A DNA stretch of 30,910 nucleotides from a candidate division Zixibacteria bacterium SM23_81 (lineage in GTDB: Bacteria > SM23-81). The stretch is from assembly GCA_001304015.1 (NCBI GenBank), contig LJUY01000026.1, positions 1 to 30,910 on the forward strand. The letters run 5' to 3'. The notes under the pieces are model-generated. The model was not told the DNA's origin. It ran no database searches and worked only from the letters and a program-made list of their open reading frames with translations. A program made the translations under genes and the position numbers. Of this stretch, positions 8,483 through 16,539 are shown one piece after another; position 1 is the first letter of the stretch; each line of letters begins with the position of its first letter.

Positions 8483-8580
8483 CCGGGAAGGCTTCTAGGT
8501 TCGGAACTCTCTCTATCTTAGCGATACGTGCACAGATATCAGAAAGCAAAATAAAAAATGTATTGCTTAATGACCTCCCC

Positions 8581-9711
8581 TCACTCCAAAACGTGAATAT
8601 TCTTCTTGGCGCACATCTCCCTGAGTATCCTCGGCCAAACGGTGACGCTGCACTCCCCAAGGTGCGCCTTGCGGAGCAGATACATGTAGGTTCGGGACTG
8701 TCCGATGCCGCCGCCGATGCTCAGCGGGATTTCGTCGTTCAAGATGGCCTGATGATAGGGCAATCTGAGGAAATCAAGCTGGCCAGTCATCTCAAGCTGC
8801 TTCTTGAGCGTCTCTTTGGTGACCCGGATGCCCATGGAGGTAAGCTCGTGACGGCGCCTCGTCACCGGGTTCCAGACGAGAATATCTCCATTCAAGCCAT
8901 GCATCGGTTGGCCATCTTGTGAAGTCGTCTCCGTGACCCAGTCGTCGTAATCGGCCGCCCTCATCTCGTGAGGGTAGCCATCTTTCAGAGTCCAGCCCAC
9001 ACCGATGATAAAGACGGCTGGATACTTCTGCAAAACCCTCGTTTCCCGCTCTTTACGAGGCAGGTCAGGATACATCTCCAGGATGTCCTCGGCGTGAAGA
9101 AAGGTGAGCTCCTCGGGAAAGTCGGGATAACTGTCTGTTTTCATCTGCGGGAAGAGTTCCCTGGCATGCTCCCCAGCACCCCTGACTACCTTCCAGAGTT
9201 TTTTCACCGTGTCCTTGAGGTAATCCAGGTTGCGCTGGTCCTCGGTGATCACCCTCTCCCAGTCCCACTGATCAACATAGGCGCTGTGGTCATGATCCAG
9301 GAAGTAATCCTTGCGCACGGCGCGCATATCCGTCAGCAGGCCTTCCCCCACCTCCATGCCGAATTGTTTTAAGGCAACACGTTTCCACTTGGTGGCGGCC
9401 TGCACGATCTGGGCATCGATGGGGTGTTGGTCATAGTCGTTTGAGATGTGGAACTCGATGGGGGTACGCGATCCATCGCGGTCCAGGTAATCGTTCACCC
9501 CACTCTGCCTATCCACGATAAGAGGACACTCAACCCGAATGAGATTGAGCTCTTTACAGAGGTTTTCCTCGATGTAGAGCTTGATGGCGGTAATCGCTTT
9601 TTGCGTTTCTTTAGGGTTTAATATTGAGGTGTAGTCCCGAGGTAGAATTTTCTCCACATCATCATAATTGCCGATTCCAGGACCAGCCAGATCTGCCTTC
9701 TTGTCTGTCAT
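8581..9711 (-). CDS. asnA: Aspartate--ammonia ligase (AsnA-type asparagine synthetase)
   Basis: This enzyme makes asparagine from aspartate, ammonia and ATP (AMP-forming) in the cytoplasm. It has the class II aminoacyl-tRNA-synthetase-like fold of AsnA. Visible family signatures are RVECPLIV, GVNDYLDRDG, PIEFHI near the N-terminus, WDWERVI, MHGLNGDILVWNP, and the ATP-site GGGIGQSR near the C-terminus. From the ATG at 9711 it is 376 residues, slightly longer than the roughly 330 of the E. coli protein. A TTG at 9726 would add five residues; neither start has an ideal ribosome binding site (AGGAA lies just before the TTG). It lies 54 bp after the phosphodiesterase gene and is probably the last gene of that transcript. 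Confidence 0.95.
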   Translation of the reverse strand: MTDKKADLAGPGIGNYDDVEKILPRDYTSILNPKETQKAITAIKLYIEENLCKELNLIRVECPLIVDRQSGVNDYLDRDGSRTPIEFHISNDYDQHPIDAQIVQAATKWKRVALKQFGMEVGEGLLTDMRAVRKDYFLDHDHSAYVDQWDWERVITEDQRNLDYLKDTVKKLWKVVRGAGEHARELFPQMKTDSYPDFPEELTFLHAEDILEMYPDLPRKERETRVLQKYPAVFIIGVGWTLKDGYPHEMRAADYDDWVTETTSQDGQPMHGLNGDILVWNPVTRRRHELTSMGIRVTKETLKKQLEMTGQLDFLRLPYHQAILNDEIPLSIGGGIGQSRTYMYLLRKAHLGECSVTVWPRILREMCAKKNIHVLE

Positions 9712-9765
9712 CGTGTGACATCCCAAATTCCTGATGGTTGAATATGTAATGTCCTGCGAAGGAAA

Positions 9766-10251
9766 CTACCACTGGAAGATCTCTCCGCGGACCCGATCAC
9801 CTTCGATGGTCAACATGCCACAAGAACGAATAGGTGAGAAAAAATCCCTCTTGGCGCTGCCGGGATTGAAAAGCAAAGTTCCGTGCACGCTTTTCTGCCA
9901 AGCGCGATGAGAGTGGCCGAAAACCACAACCGCCACATCTTGAGAAAACTCTTTCAGGACCCGCTCGGGTAACCCCCGGGGACTTCCCCATCCATGGATA
10001 AGGCCAATGCGTAATTCTTCGGCGGAGACAATCCTTTTGCCGGGCAATGTCTCCTTTACCTGATAGCTATCCATATTTCCAGCCACTGCCTCCACAGGGG
10101 CGAGCTCACGCAGAGCCTCGAGGACATCGAGCACCACCAGATCTCCGGCATGCAGAATAAGATCGACTCCCCTAAGCTTCTCCAAAAGAGCCTCCGGCAA
10201 ACCTTCCCGATGTGAGGAAATGTGGGTGTCGGATATAACCCCTATCTTCAT
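9766..10251 (-). CDS. YfcE/MJ0936-type metallophosphoesterase
   Basis: 161 residues. It is a calcineurin-like phosphoesterase with the complete dinuclear-metal signature: SDTH (residues 7-10), HAGD, AGNMDS, LIHGWG and VFGHSHRA. The short length matches single-domain YfcE/MJ0936 enzymes, which cleave model phosphodiesters; the physiological substrate is not established. The ATG at 10251 is chosen because it starts directly at MKIGVISDTH with AGGAG about 10 nt upstream. A longer frame from 10284 would overlap the upstream mini-gene. It follows the COX24-like gene by about 30 bp and precedes asnA. Confidence 0.92.
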   Translation of the reverse strand: MKIGVISDTHISSHREGLPEALLEKLRGVDLILHAGDLVVLDVLEALRELAPVEAVAGNMDSYQVKETLPGKRIVSAEELRIGLIHGWGSPRGLPERVLKEFSQDVAVVVFGHSHRAWQKSVHGTLLFNPGSAKRDFFSPIRSCGMLTIEGDRVRGEIFQW

Positions 10252-10280
10252 GGAAACCAGGCTCCTGTTGTGGATCACCC

Positions 10281-10376
10281 TCACCGTTTCTTTTTCTTGT
10301 GTCGATCCGCCTTGAGACGCTTTTTCCTCTTATGCGTGGCGATTTTATGCCGTTTCTTCTTTTTGCCGCTAGGCAT
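10281..10376 (-). CDS. AURKAIP1/COX24-domain mini-protein, 31 residues
   Basis: The ATG at 10376 is preceded by a strong GAGGAGG, and the frame encodes MPSGKKKKRHKIATHKRKKR followed by LKADRHKKKKR. The MPSGKKxKRHKxxTHKRKKR pattern is the bacterial form of the COX24/AURKAIP1 domain, in the same family as mitochondrial small-subunit ribosome-associated proteins and found in FCB-group genomes as a tiny separate gene. About half the residues are Lys or Arg, which fits rRNA binding. It was too short for ordinary ORF finding. It is likely co-transcribed with the phosphodiesterase and asnA. Confidence 0.85.
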   Translation of the reverse strand: MPSGKKKKRHKIATHKRKKRLKADRHKKKKR

Positions 10377-10416
10377 CTCACCTCCTCATCCGCTGTTCTT
10401 GTTCTTCTATAAGATT

Positions 10417-10445
10417 ACTAAAATGGAAAACATATCGGAAGACAA
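10417..10445 (-). promoter_or_regulatory. Possible weak promoter for COX24-like/phosphodiesterase/asnA
   Basis: The minus strand has TTGTCT (10445-10440), a 17-bp spacer and TTTAGT (10422-10417), each matching four of six consensus bases. It lies between the hairpin after the HU gene and the mini-gene, which is where a promoter would be expected. Confidence 0.35.
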
Positions 10446-10458
10446 CATTCTGACATAA

Positions 10459-10489
10459 GATGAGCAGGACAAATGGTGCCCTGCTCATC
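10459..10489 (-). terminator. Stem-loop downstream of the HU-family gene
   Basis: A perfect 10-bp stem (GATGAGCAGG / CCTGCTCATC) with an 11-nt loop lies about 40 nt past the HU stop. There is no strong T run after it, so it may be a weak terminator or an mRNA-end stabiliser. Confidence 0.55.
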
Positions 10490-10528
10490 ACATTTCGATC
10501 TTATTTGCAGCAGCGCAAGCCCGAGTCA

Positions 10529-10807
10529 CTAACCCCTGGCTACTTTCTCTTTCAGAAAATTGGAGGGCTGAAAGATGGGTACATTTCTCTCTGGTATGGG
10601 CACAGCAGCCCCCGTCCTGGGATTCCTGGCCACTCGAGCTTTGCGACGCTTGACTTTAAACCTACCGAATCCTCTGATTTCTATATTGTTGCCACTAATC
10701 AGAGCATTGGATATGGCTTTTAGAAAAGCCTCAAAGACCATGGCAGTGTCGGTTTTAGTTAACCCAGTAACACCTGCGACTTCCTCAACGAGATCGGCCT
10801 TGGTCAT
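10529..10807 (-). CDS. HU/IHF-family DNA-binding protein
   Basis: 92 residues, the usual length for this family. The N-terminal helices start MTKADLVEEVA. The family signature FGRFKVKRRKARVARNPRTG lies at about residues 47-66, and NPRTG with the following PIPERNVPIFQPS forms the beta-arm and C-terminal strand that bend DNA. It is a nucleoid-associated protein. Whether it acts as an HU homodimer or as one half of an IHF pair cannot be told from this window. It starts with ATG after AGGGGGG and lies 60 bp behind the zinc-ribbon gene, so it is likely in the same transcript. Confidence 0.95.
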   Translation of the reverse strand: MTKADLVEEVAGVTGLTKTDTAMVFEAFLKAISNALISGNNIEIRGFGRFKVKRRKARVARNPRTGAAVPIPERNVPIFQPSNFLKEKVARG

Positions 10808-10867
10808 GCTTTATCCCCCCTCTGCTCAATGAGTGTGAATGAAAGGGCCAGCAGATATGCGCATGAG

Positions 10868-11089
10868 CTAGCGACAGGTATTACATGTTTTCGTCGAGCA
10901 CGTGCGGCAACCACTGCTAGCTGACCCGTTAGAATTCTTGTGCCCCCCTACTCCGAAGGTGGAAAATATTCGCTGCGCCTTTCGGCCTCCACAGTGACGA
11001 CAGATTACATCTTGATCGTCACTCCAGCTCATGAAAAAGCACTCAAACCGCCCTTGACAGTCCTGACAAATATACTCATAAATGGGCAT
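10868..11089 (-). CDS. FmdB-family zinc-ribbon protein
   Basis: 73 residues. It begins MPIYEYICQDC, the hallmark of the FmdB/CxxC-CxxC-SSSS regulatory family, with a second pair CRHC forming a predicted zinc ribbon. The C-terminus is cysteine-rich (CRTC, then CNTCR). The function is unproven; family members are annotated as regulators on thin evidence. The ATG at 11089 matches the family's first residue, and a GTG two codons upstream is possible. It has its own promoter at 11116-11144. Confidence 0.88.
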   Translation of the reverse strand: MPIYEYICQDCQGRFECFFMSWSDDQDVICRHCGGRKAQRIFSTFGVGGHKNSNGSASSGCRTCSTKTCNTCR

Positions 11090-11115
11090 TCCCACCTAAC
11101 CTCTTCTAAAGCTTA

Positions 11116-11144
11116 AAGATATTTCATAAAAATAAAAAAGTCAA
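11116..11144 (-). promoter_or_regulatory. Sigma70-type promoter upstream of the zinc-ribbon gene
   Basis: The minus strand has TTGACT (11144-11139), a 17-bp spacer that is almost all A/T, and TATCTT (11121-11116). Confidence 0.6.
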
Positions 11145-11155
11145 GTAAAAAGTTA

Positions 11156-12040
11156 TCATGGACTGAGCATATATTCCAAAACTGGATGCTGCGGCACAGA
11201 ACTTCGGAACCGGCCGAGTAGCTGGAAGAGAAAATCGAAAGGACCAATCCTCTTAAGCCGTTCCCGGATAATCCGAGGTTTCCCTTTGATGCCTCCCATT
11301 TGAGCTGCCATCGAGATGGCATCCTGGTACGATCCCATCTCATCCACTAGACCCAACTCTTGAGCCTGTCGGCCAGAAAAAATGCGTCCGTCCGCCAGTG
11401 TCAGAACCTTTTCTCGGGATAGATCTCTTTGCTCAACAATCACCTCCACGAATTGATCATAGGTGTCGTCGATGACCTCCTGTAATAACCTTTTCTCTTC
11501 CTTAGTCATAGGTCGATAAGGTGAGCCAATATCCTTGTGAGGACCGCTCTTTACCACCAAGAAGTCAATGCCGATCTTTTTAAAGAGCTGTTCAGTATTC
11601 GGAAACTGCATCTGCACCCCAATGCTACCGGTCAAGGAAGCGGGGTTGGCGACGATGGAGTCGGCAGCACAGGCCACGTAATAGCCCCCAGAGGCAGCCA
11701 CAGCACCCATGGAGGCGACGACCTTTTTACCCTCCTGGCGAACCTTCTGGACTTGCTCATAGATCTCCTGCGAAGCGGATGCCTCACCTCCCGGACTATC
11801 GATACGCAGAACGATGGCGGGGACACTTTCGTCTTCAGCGTATCTCTTAAGCTGGCGCACCACGGATTCTGATCCTCCGATAACTCCCTTGATCTCCACT
11901 AGGGCCACCCTTTTGCCCAAAGAGGAAAGGGTCAGTGGACGAGAGGCGAAGGTTCCTAAGAAGGCAAGAAGAAGCACCGCGAAGACGAAGAGAACACACG
12001 CGCCAATGATAACCCCAATGACTACATCATGTTTTCTCAC
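11156..12040 (-). CDS. sppA: Signal peptide peptidase SppA (36K type)
   Basis: 294 residues with one N-terminal transmembrane helix (residues about 7-30) anchoring a periplasmic serine protease that digests cleaved signal peptides. Family features are VALVEIKGVI, VLRIDSPGG, the catalytic serine in GAVAASGGYY (Ser117), TGSIGV, and the catalytic lysine in SGPHKDIGSPYR (Lys169), followed by DGRIFSGRQAQELGLVD. The length fits the short single-domain form. It starts 15 bp after mltD ends, so the two envelope genes are probably one transcript. Confidence 0.95.
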   Translation of the reverse strand: MRKHDVVIGVIIGACVLFVFAVLLLAFLGTFASRPLTLSSLGKRVALVEIKGVIGGSESVVRQLKRYAEDESVPAIVLRIDSPGGEASASQEIYEQVQKVRQEGKKVVASMGAVAASGGYYVACAADSIVANPASLTGSIGVQMQFPNTEQLFKKIGIDFLVVKSGPHKDIGSPYRPMTKEEKRLLQEVIDDTYDQFVEVIVEQRDLSREKVLTLADGRIFSGRQAQELGLVDEMGSYQDAISMAAQMGGIKGKPRIIRERLKRIGPFDFLFQLLGRFRSSVPQHPVLEYMLSP

Positions 12041-12055
12041 GTGACCACCCGCACC

Positions 12056-13888
12056 TTAGAGTTTTCTCGACATCTTAATCTTCAATTTCTTCCCAGGCCA
12101 GATACGGGAAGGATTTTTCAATCCATTATCCCGCGCCAGCTCCGCCAAGCTCACCCCGAAGTCGTTGGCGATATCCCACAGAGTATCTCCCCGCCTAACG
12201 GTATAAATCAGCTCGGTATAGCCCTCAGTGGACTCTGAGCTTCCCTCGACCTCGGTGGGCACATAGACGATCAATCTATCGCCGGGATAGATATATTTTC
12301 CGGAACGCAGGTTGTTCCATCGACAAAGCTGAGAGAGGGAGACGCCAAAATTTCGGGCAATGCGGCTGAGATTATCCCCTCGTCTCACCTTGTAGACGAG
12401 CTTCCCACCGCTCCTTTCGGCATTACTGTCAACGCTACGGGAAGGAATCGCCGTGGTTTTCACTGAACTGCCGGAAGCGGCAATGGGGATGAGAAGATGC
12501 TTTCCCGCGATGATTCTATGGCTGCTTCGCAGAGAATTCGCCTCTTTGATAGCGCTTATGGATGTACCATAATGGCGAGCGATGACCGACAATGTTTCTC
12601 CTCGTCTAATCTTATGTCGTTGCCAGCTTATCTTCTCGCTGGCTGGAACCTGGGCATACTTTTGCTGAAACCTGGCCTTTGTCCCCTTCGGGATTTTTAA
12701 CCGGTAGATAGAGCTATTTGGAGGAGTACACCAGCGCCGCAGTTCAGGATTCAAGCTTTTAACTACATCAGAGCTAGAGCCACAGCATCTGGCTGCTACC
12801 CTCAGATCGGTACAATCCGTGATGTCCACCTGATCATATTCCAGAGGATTTTCATACTCGATGGAGAATCCATAGGCCTCAGGAGATTTCGCGATAACGG
12901 TGGCTGCCATAAACAGGGGCACGTAGTTTCTCGTCTGACGGGGAAGTTTGAGTTTCCAAAAATCGGACGTCTTAGCACTTTGCATGGCCCTTTTGACCCT
13001 TCTGGCTCCACAGTTGTAAGCGGCCAGAACCAGAGGCCATGAGTGAAACTCTTCATAGAGATCCACAAGATGTCTGGCGGCTGCCCGAGTGGATTTCACC
13101 GGGTCTCGTCGCTCATCAACCCACCAATCTCTCTTCAAACCATACAACCTACCTGTGCTGGAGATGAACTGCCAAGGACCGGCGGCATGGGCCCAAGAAT
13201 AGGCATTGGGATTGAAGCCGCTTTCGATGAGGGCCATATAAACCAGATCCTCTGGCAGACTATATTCCCGGAAGATGCTACGCATCATGGAGATGTATTT
13301 ACCAGATCGACGGAGCCATACTGAGAAGACATGACGACTCTCCGTCTGAAAGAAACGGATGCTTTGCTGTACCTGGGAATTCCAGTGGATGGGGACATCG
13401 TATGTGACGCTTTCCGTCTCCGCCTGAGCCATTGTGCTCTCGGAGGCCGCAGCGGAAAGGCTATCGCCCCTCAGTTCTCCCAAACGCTCCAGAAGCATCA
13501 CCAGGGAGCTTTCGTCCGGCAGCTCCTCCAGATGCGAGAGGGTCTTTAAATATTCAACCGAAAGCGACAGGAGCAGTTTATCAAAACGCTCAGAGAGTAA
13601 CTCGGCTTCTCCCTCTTCCAAATCTAAAGTGGACAGAATGCTCAAGGCCTCTGCAAAGTGCTGCTGGGCCATAGTCCAATCTTCCGCTTCATTGGCTTCA
13701 GAGCCAACCATATACAAGCTATCAGCTTGTGCCAGAGATTGCTCAATGGTGAACTCCTGTGCCACCAATATGGGTAGAGGCACATCAACAGATTGCAGCT
13801 CTCGCGAGGGCGGGCTGGGCGAACAAGCTGCCAACAGAGCTAATCCCAAGAGTATCGGGAAATAAAGACTCTTAGAGAATTTACGCAT
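12056..13888 (-). CDS. mltD: Membrane-bound lytic murein transglycosylase D with three LysM domains
   Basis: 610 residues. An N-terminal lipoprotein signal ends LALLAAC. The middle carries a family-1 lytic transglycosylase (SLT) domain, with the catalytic glutamate in ALIESGFNP (about residue 222) followed by AGPWQFISSTG and LAAYNCGARRV. Three LysM peptidoglycan-binding repeats follow at about 425-468, 499-542 and 562-605, each with [HY]xVRRGxxLxxIAxxFG. It cleaves glycan strands in the periplasm to 1,6-anhydro products. The ATG at 13888 sits 8 nt after AGAGG; an ATG two codons earlier (13894) is nearly as good. It is downstream of tRNA-Ala and likely shares that promoter. Confidence 0.95.
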   Translation of the reverse strand: MRKFSKSLYFPILLGLALLAACSPSPPSRELQSVDVPLPILVAQEFTIEQSLAQADSLYMVGSEANEAEDWTMAQQHFAEALSILSTLDLEEGEAELLSERFDKLLLSLSVEYLKTLSHLEELPDESSLVMLLERLGELRGDSLSAAASESTMAQAETESVTYDVPIHWNSQVQQSIRFFQTESRHVFSVWLRRSGKYISMMRSIFREYSLPEDLVYMALIESGFNPNAYSWAHAAGPWQFISSTGRLYGLKRDWWVDERRDPVKSTRAAARHLVDLYEEFHSWPLVLAAYNCGARRVKRAMQSAKTSDFWKLKLPRQTRNYVPLFMAATVIAKSPEAYGFSIEYENPLEYDQVDITDCTDLRVAARCCGSSSDVVKSLNPELRRWCTPPNSSIYRLKIPKGTKARFQQKYAQVPASEKISWQRHKIRRGETLSVIARHYGTSISAIKEANSLRSSHRIIAGKHLLIPIAASGSSVKTTAIPSRSVDSNAERSGGKLVYKVRRGDNLSRIARNFGVSLSQLCRWNNLRSGKYIYPGDRLIVYVPTEVEGSSESTEGYTELIYTVRRGDTLWDIANDFGVSLAELARDNGLKNPSRIWPGKKLKIKMSRKL

Positions 13889-13963
13889 AGGCATAACCTC
13901 TTAGCAATTTTGTCTATAGGGAAAACCTCCGCCTTCACATAGCAGGTCTCTATAACGATTTAG

Positions 13964-14037
13964 TGGAGCTGACGGGGATCGAACCCGTGACCTCTTGTCT
14001 GCCAGACAAGCGCTCATCCCAGCTGAGCTACAGCCCC
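13964..14037 (-). tRNA. tRNA-Ala (anticodon GGC)
   Basis: The minus strand begins GGGGCTGTAGCTCAGCTGGG. The anticodon stem CTTGT/ACAAG encloses the loop CTGGCAG, giving anticodon GGC. The T-loop GGTTCGATCCC is standard, and the acceptor GGGGCTG pairs with CAGCTCC (one G-U). CCA is not encoded. Confidence 0.95.
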
Positions 14038-14074
14038 ACTCGATTCTCAAGTGCATCCTGCCATTTTGATTGGT

Positions 14075-14103
14075 AACATAACATCATCGGGGGAAAATGT
14101 CAA
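14075..14103 (-). promoter_or_regulatory. Sigma70-type promoter for tRNA-Ala (and probably mltD-sppA)
   Basis: The minus strand has TTGACA (14103-14098), a 17-bp spacer and TATGTT (14080-14075). The start site would be about 30 nt before the mature tRNA. Confidence 0.7.
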
Positions 14104-14558
14104 GAACTAAAAATGAGCCGGGATGAAAGTCTCCTTGAGACCCTGTTACAGCTTGTTTTTTAGCTCAAGGGGCTTTTCAAGCACATGTGTCAAAAACCTT
14201 TAAATAGCAAATGTAGTGCCAATTCTCCTAAATAGGTGGTCAGACAGCTTATGATTACAGCAGGATTGGGAGTGAGCTTTTGAACGAATAGGAGTTCATG
14301 ACGTACTTGACCTAGCAGGAGATAAGTTATGTTATCTTCTTTGGAAGTTAATGTGTTGGTGAACATCGAAGGTGCGGCGGATTTCAAGACACACCTGAAT
14401 GACGCAGAAGTGGACGTCCAATCTTCTAAGCTGTCGCCATCACTCTATGAAGCCAATGCAAGTTTTAAAGACAGTAGATGAATTTCTTCCAAGTTGTTTT
14501 AAAATTTGAAATTATATAGTAGGTGAACATTCGGTCGAGAAAATAAATAAGAAACTTC
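14104..14558. other. Mostly empty intergenic region
   Basis: Apart from the candidate 50-codon frame at 14329-14481, I see no gene, repeat or strong hairpin here. Confidence 0.5.
14329..14481 (+). CDS. Possible small gene of unknown function, 50 residues
   Basis: An ATG at 14329 with AGGAGA 6-7 nt upstream opens a 50-codon frame ending TGA. The product starts MLSSLEVNVLVNIEGAADF and is mildly acidic, with no signal peptide, membrane segment or recognised motif. It is the only reading frame with a good ribosome binding site in this roughly 615-bp gap. No clear promoter was found close upstream. It could be a genuine small protein or a remnant. Confidence 0.3.
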   Translation: MLSSLEVNVLVNIEGAADFKTHLNDAEVDVQSSKLSPSLYEANASFKDSR

Positions 14559-14587
14559 TTGACAAAGAACCTTCAATCTAAGATATA
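14559..14587 (+). promoter_or_regulatory. Probable promoter for the golvesin-like secreted protein
   Basis: TTGACA at 14559-14564 is followed by a 17-bp spacer and GATATA (14582-14587). The -10 box is only a fair match, but the start would be about 60 nt before the ATG. Confidence 0.5.
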
Positions 14588-14655
14588 TGGAAGTGGGCTG
14601 GGGATCCTTTTTCAATTCCTCGACTAACCTCTTTTGACGAAAAGGCAAATTTAAA

Positions 14656-16269
14656 ATGAGCCTTGCTGTGAAAGTTTACGCACATATCACATTGCTCCTC
14701 TGGCCGCTTATTTGGGACCTCGTCTTTTCCATCCAGGTCTCAGCCCAAATCGTCCAACGAGAAACTCTCTATGTAGACGATAGCGCCGGAGAGCCCTATT
14801 ACGCCGAGACGGGTACTACGTGGGCGACCAGCCAGTTTATCGGTTGGAACGGTTCGCACCGTTACGTAGCACTCGACGATCCCACCAATATCAACCAGAC
14901 AGCACGCTGGACCCCGGAAATCACCACGGCAGGTTACTATGCCGTCGCCTTCTACGTGCCATATACTTCCTATGCCAGAAATCACGTCCTCTACATAGTA
15001 TCCAGCTTAGGAAGCGTCTCTGATTCCTCCTGGCACGACCAGAACTACAATAGCAGCAACTTCATCAACTTAGGTGTCCACTACCTGCCCCAGGGATCAG
15101 GTAGCTTCGTGGAAGTGGTAAACGACAGCACCAGCACCTTCGGCTATAACTTCCGGGCAGACGCTACCAGGTACATCCTGGGTCCTGATGAGAGAGACAT
15201 TGAACCTGGCCGCAGAAACGGCTACGATTACGGCGAGGTGCCTCTGCCTGACTCAAAAGATTGGGTGCTGCGTATCTACAACATCGGCGGGACAGCTCTG
15301 ACAGTGTATGAAATCGCCTTTGGGAGCTCTGGTGCCCACTCCCTTTCTGAACCCAACCTGCCGATAGATATTGAACCGCGGAGTTATGAAGACTTTACCG
15401 TTCGCTTTCGGCCTTTTGCTGAGCAGAATTTTGACGATACTGTGAGGGTCATCAGCAACGACGCGGACGAACCCAGCATTCCCATCCCTTTGAAAGGAAA
15501 GGGGGTGGCTCCCTTCATCGTGGTCAACGACGACAACGGTCCTCCTGGCTATGTCGAAGAGGTTGGCGAGTGGAGAGATAGTGCCGGGAGAGCCGACTGT
15601 CCGGGAATCGCCAACATCGGCAGTCGCTACACCATCCAGGCCACTCATCCCGGGGCTAGGGCCACCTTCACACCAGAGATCCCTATGGCAGGTTCTTATC
15701 GTATCGAGTTCGCTCTGCCGAGGACCTCTGCCGCTAGCGATAATGCACTTCACATCATCTGTCCAGGAGGTGGAGCTGCCCCTGACTCAGTCTGGATAAA
15801 CCAAAATAGCGACTCTGATTGCGAGTGGAGGTTATTGGGCATTTACGATCTTGTTCCGGGAAGAGAAAATAGCGTTTCGGTGATCGACGATGGCACCGGC
15901 TCTGGATATGTTCTGCGGACAGACCTGATGAAATTTTCCCTTTGCTCTGCCGTTCCGGTAGTTTCAGAAATACCTACGAAAGAGGTGCCACAAACTTGTG
16001 CTCTTCTTCAGAACTACCCCAATCCCTTTAACGCTTCCTCCGAGATTCGCTATCGAATCTCGGAAGATGGCTATGTGAGCTTGAGGGTATTTAACATCTG
16101 GGGCCAGGAGGTGCAGAATCTGGTGGGTGCCCAGCAGACGGCCGGGGAGTATAAGGTCAAATGGGACGGACGTGATGACAGAGGTCGAGAGGTAGCCAGC
16201 GGATTGTACTTCTGCAGGTTGAAAGCAGGCGATTTCCCTAAGACTGTCAAGATGGTGTTAGTCAGGTAA
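14656..16269 (+). CDS. Secreted protein with two golvesin/Xly-type domains, an ASH-like domain and a C-terminal sorting domain
   Basis: 537 residues. The signal peptide covers residues 1-31 (ending SIQVSAQ). Residues about 36-173 and 288-430 are two copies of a domain with YVDD, TARWTPEITTAGYYAV, YVPYT and LRTD-type motifs. This resembles the golvesin C-terminal / xanthan-lyase carbohydrate-binding-like family. Between them (about 195-285) lies a choice-of-anchor-D / ASH-like Ig domain (LRIYNIGGTALTV, then DIEPRSYEDFTVRFRP). The last 80 residues are a sorting domain (QNYPNPFNASSEI, GQEVQNLV, WDGRDDRGREVASGLYFCR, KTVKMVLVR). Predicted surface or secreted adhesin-like or carbohydrate-binding protein with no catalytic residues recognised. 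AAAGG lies about 10 nt before the ATG. It is more GC-rich than the secreted genes at 1-5168. Confidence 0.85.
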   Translation: MSLAVKVYAHITLLLWPLIWDLVFSIQVSAQIVQRETLYVDDSAGEPYYAETGTTWATSQFIGWNGSHRYVALDDPTNINQTARWTPEITTAGYYAVAFYVPYTSYARNHVLYIVSSLGSVSDSSWHDQNYNSSNFINLGVHYLPQGSGSFVEVVNDSTSTFGYNFRADATRYILGPDERDIEPGRRNGYDYGEVPLPDSKDWVLRIYNIGGTALTVYEIAFGSSGAHSLSEPNLPIDIEPRSYEDFTVRFRPFAEQNFDDTVRVISNDADEPSIPIPLKGKGVAPFIVVNDDNGPPGYVEEVGEWRDSAGRADCPGIANIGSRYTIQATHPGARATFTPEIPMAGSYRIEFALPRTSAASDNALHIICPGGGAAPDSVWINQNSDSDCEWRLLGIYDLVPGRENSVSVIDDGTGSGYVLRTDLMKFSLCSAVPVVSEIPTKEVPQTCALLQNYPNPFNASSEIRYRISEDGYVSLRVFNIWGQEVQNLVGAQQTAGEYKVKWDGRDDRGREVASGLYFCRLKAGDFPKTVKMVLVR

Positions 16270-16336
16270 GATGACTGTAGTCTCCCAAGAAATAGAGATT
16301 GCTTATGAGTTTGCTAAAAAAAACCGCAAAAAAAGA

Positions 16337-16367
16337 CTTGACAAGGGGCTCGTTTTTGATAATATGA
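16337..16367 (+). promoter_or_regulatory. Promoter of tRNA-Leu
   Basis: TTGACA at 16337-16342 and TATGAT at about 16362-16367 are separated by 19 bp. The tRNA begins about 10 nt downstream of the -10 box, so the primary transcript has almost no leader. Confidence 0.6.
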
Positions 16368-16377
16368 TAATAAACGT

Positions 16378-16462
16378 GCCGGAGTGGTGAAACTTGGTAG
16401 ACGCAGGGGACTCAAAATCCCCCGAGCCTCGGCTCGTGTCGGTTCGAGTCCGACCTCCGGCA
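16378..16462 (+). tRNA. tRNA-Leu (anticodon CAA)
   Basis: 85 nt with the long variable arm of class II tRNAs (CGAGCC / GGCTCG). Acceptor GCCGGAG pairs with CTCCGGC. The anticodon loop CTCAAAA within GGGGA/TCCCC gives anticodon CAA. The T-loop is GGTTCGAGTCC. CCA is not encoded. Confidence 0.96.
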
Positions 16463-16497
16463 TTTTCCCACCCCTCCCTTTTCTAAGGGGAAAAAAA

Positions 16498-16535
16498 GCG
16501 CCGAAGGGTTACTCCAACCCCTCGGCGCTTTTTAG
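16498..16535 (+). terminator. Terminator after tRNA-Leu (bidirectional shape)
   Basis: GCGCCGA, one mismatch, then GGGTT pairs with AACCC and TCGGCGC, followed by TTTTT. There are also A residues on the other side, so it could act on both strands. Confidence 0.85.
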
Positions 16536-16539
16536 TTTT

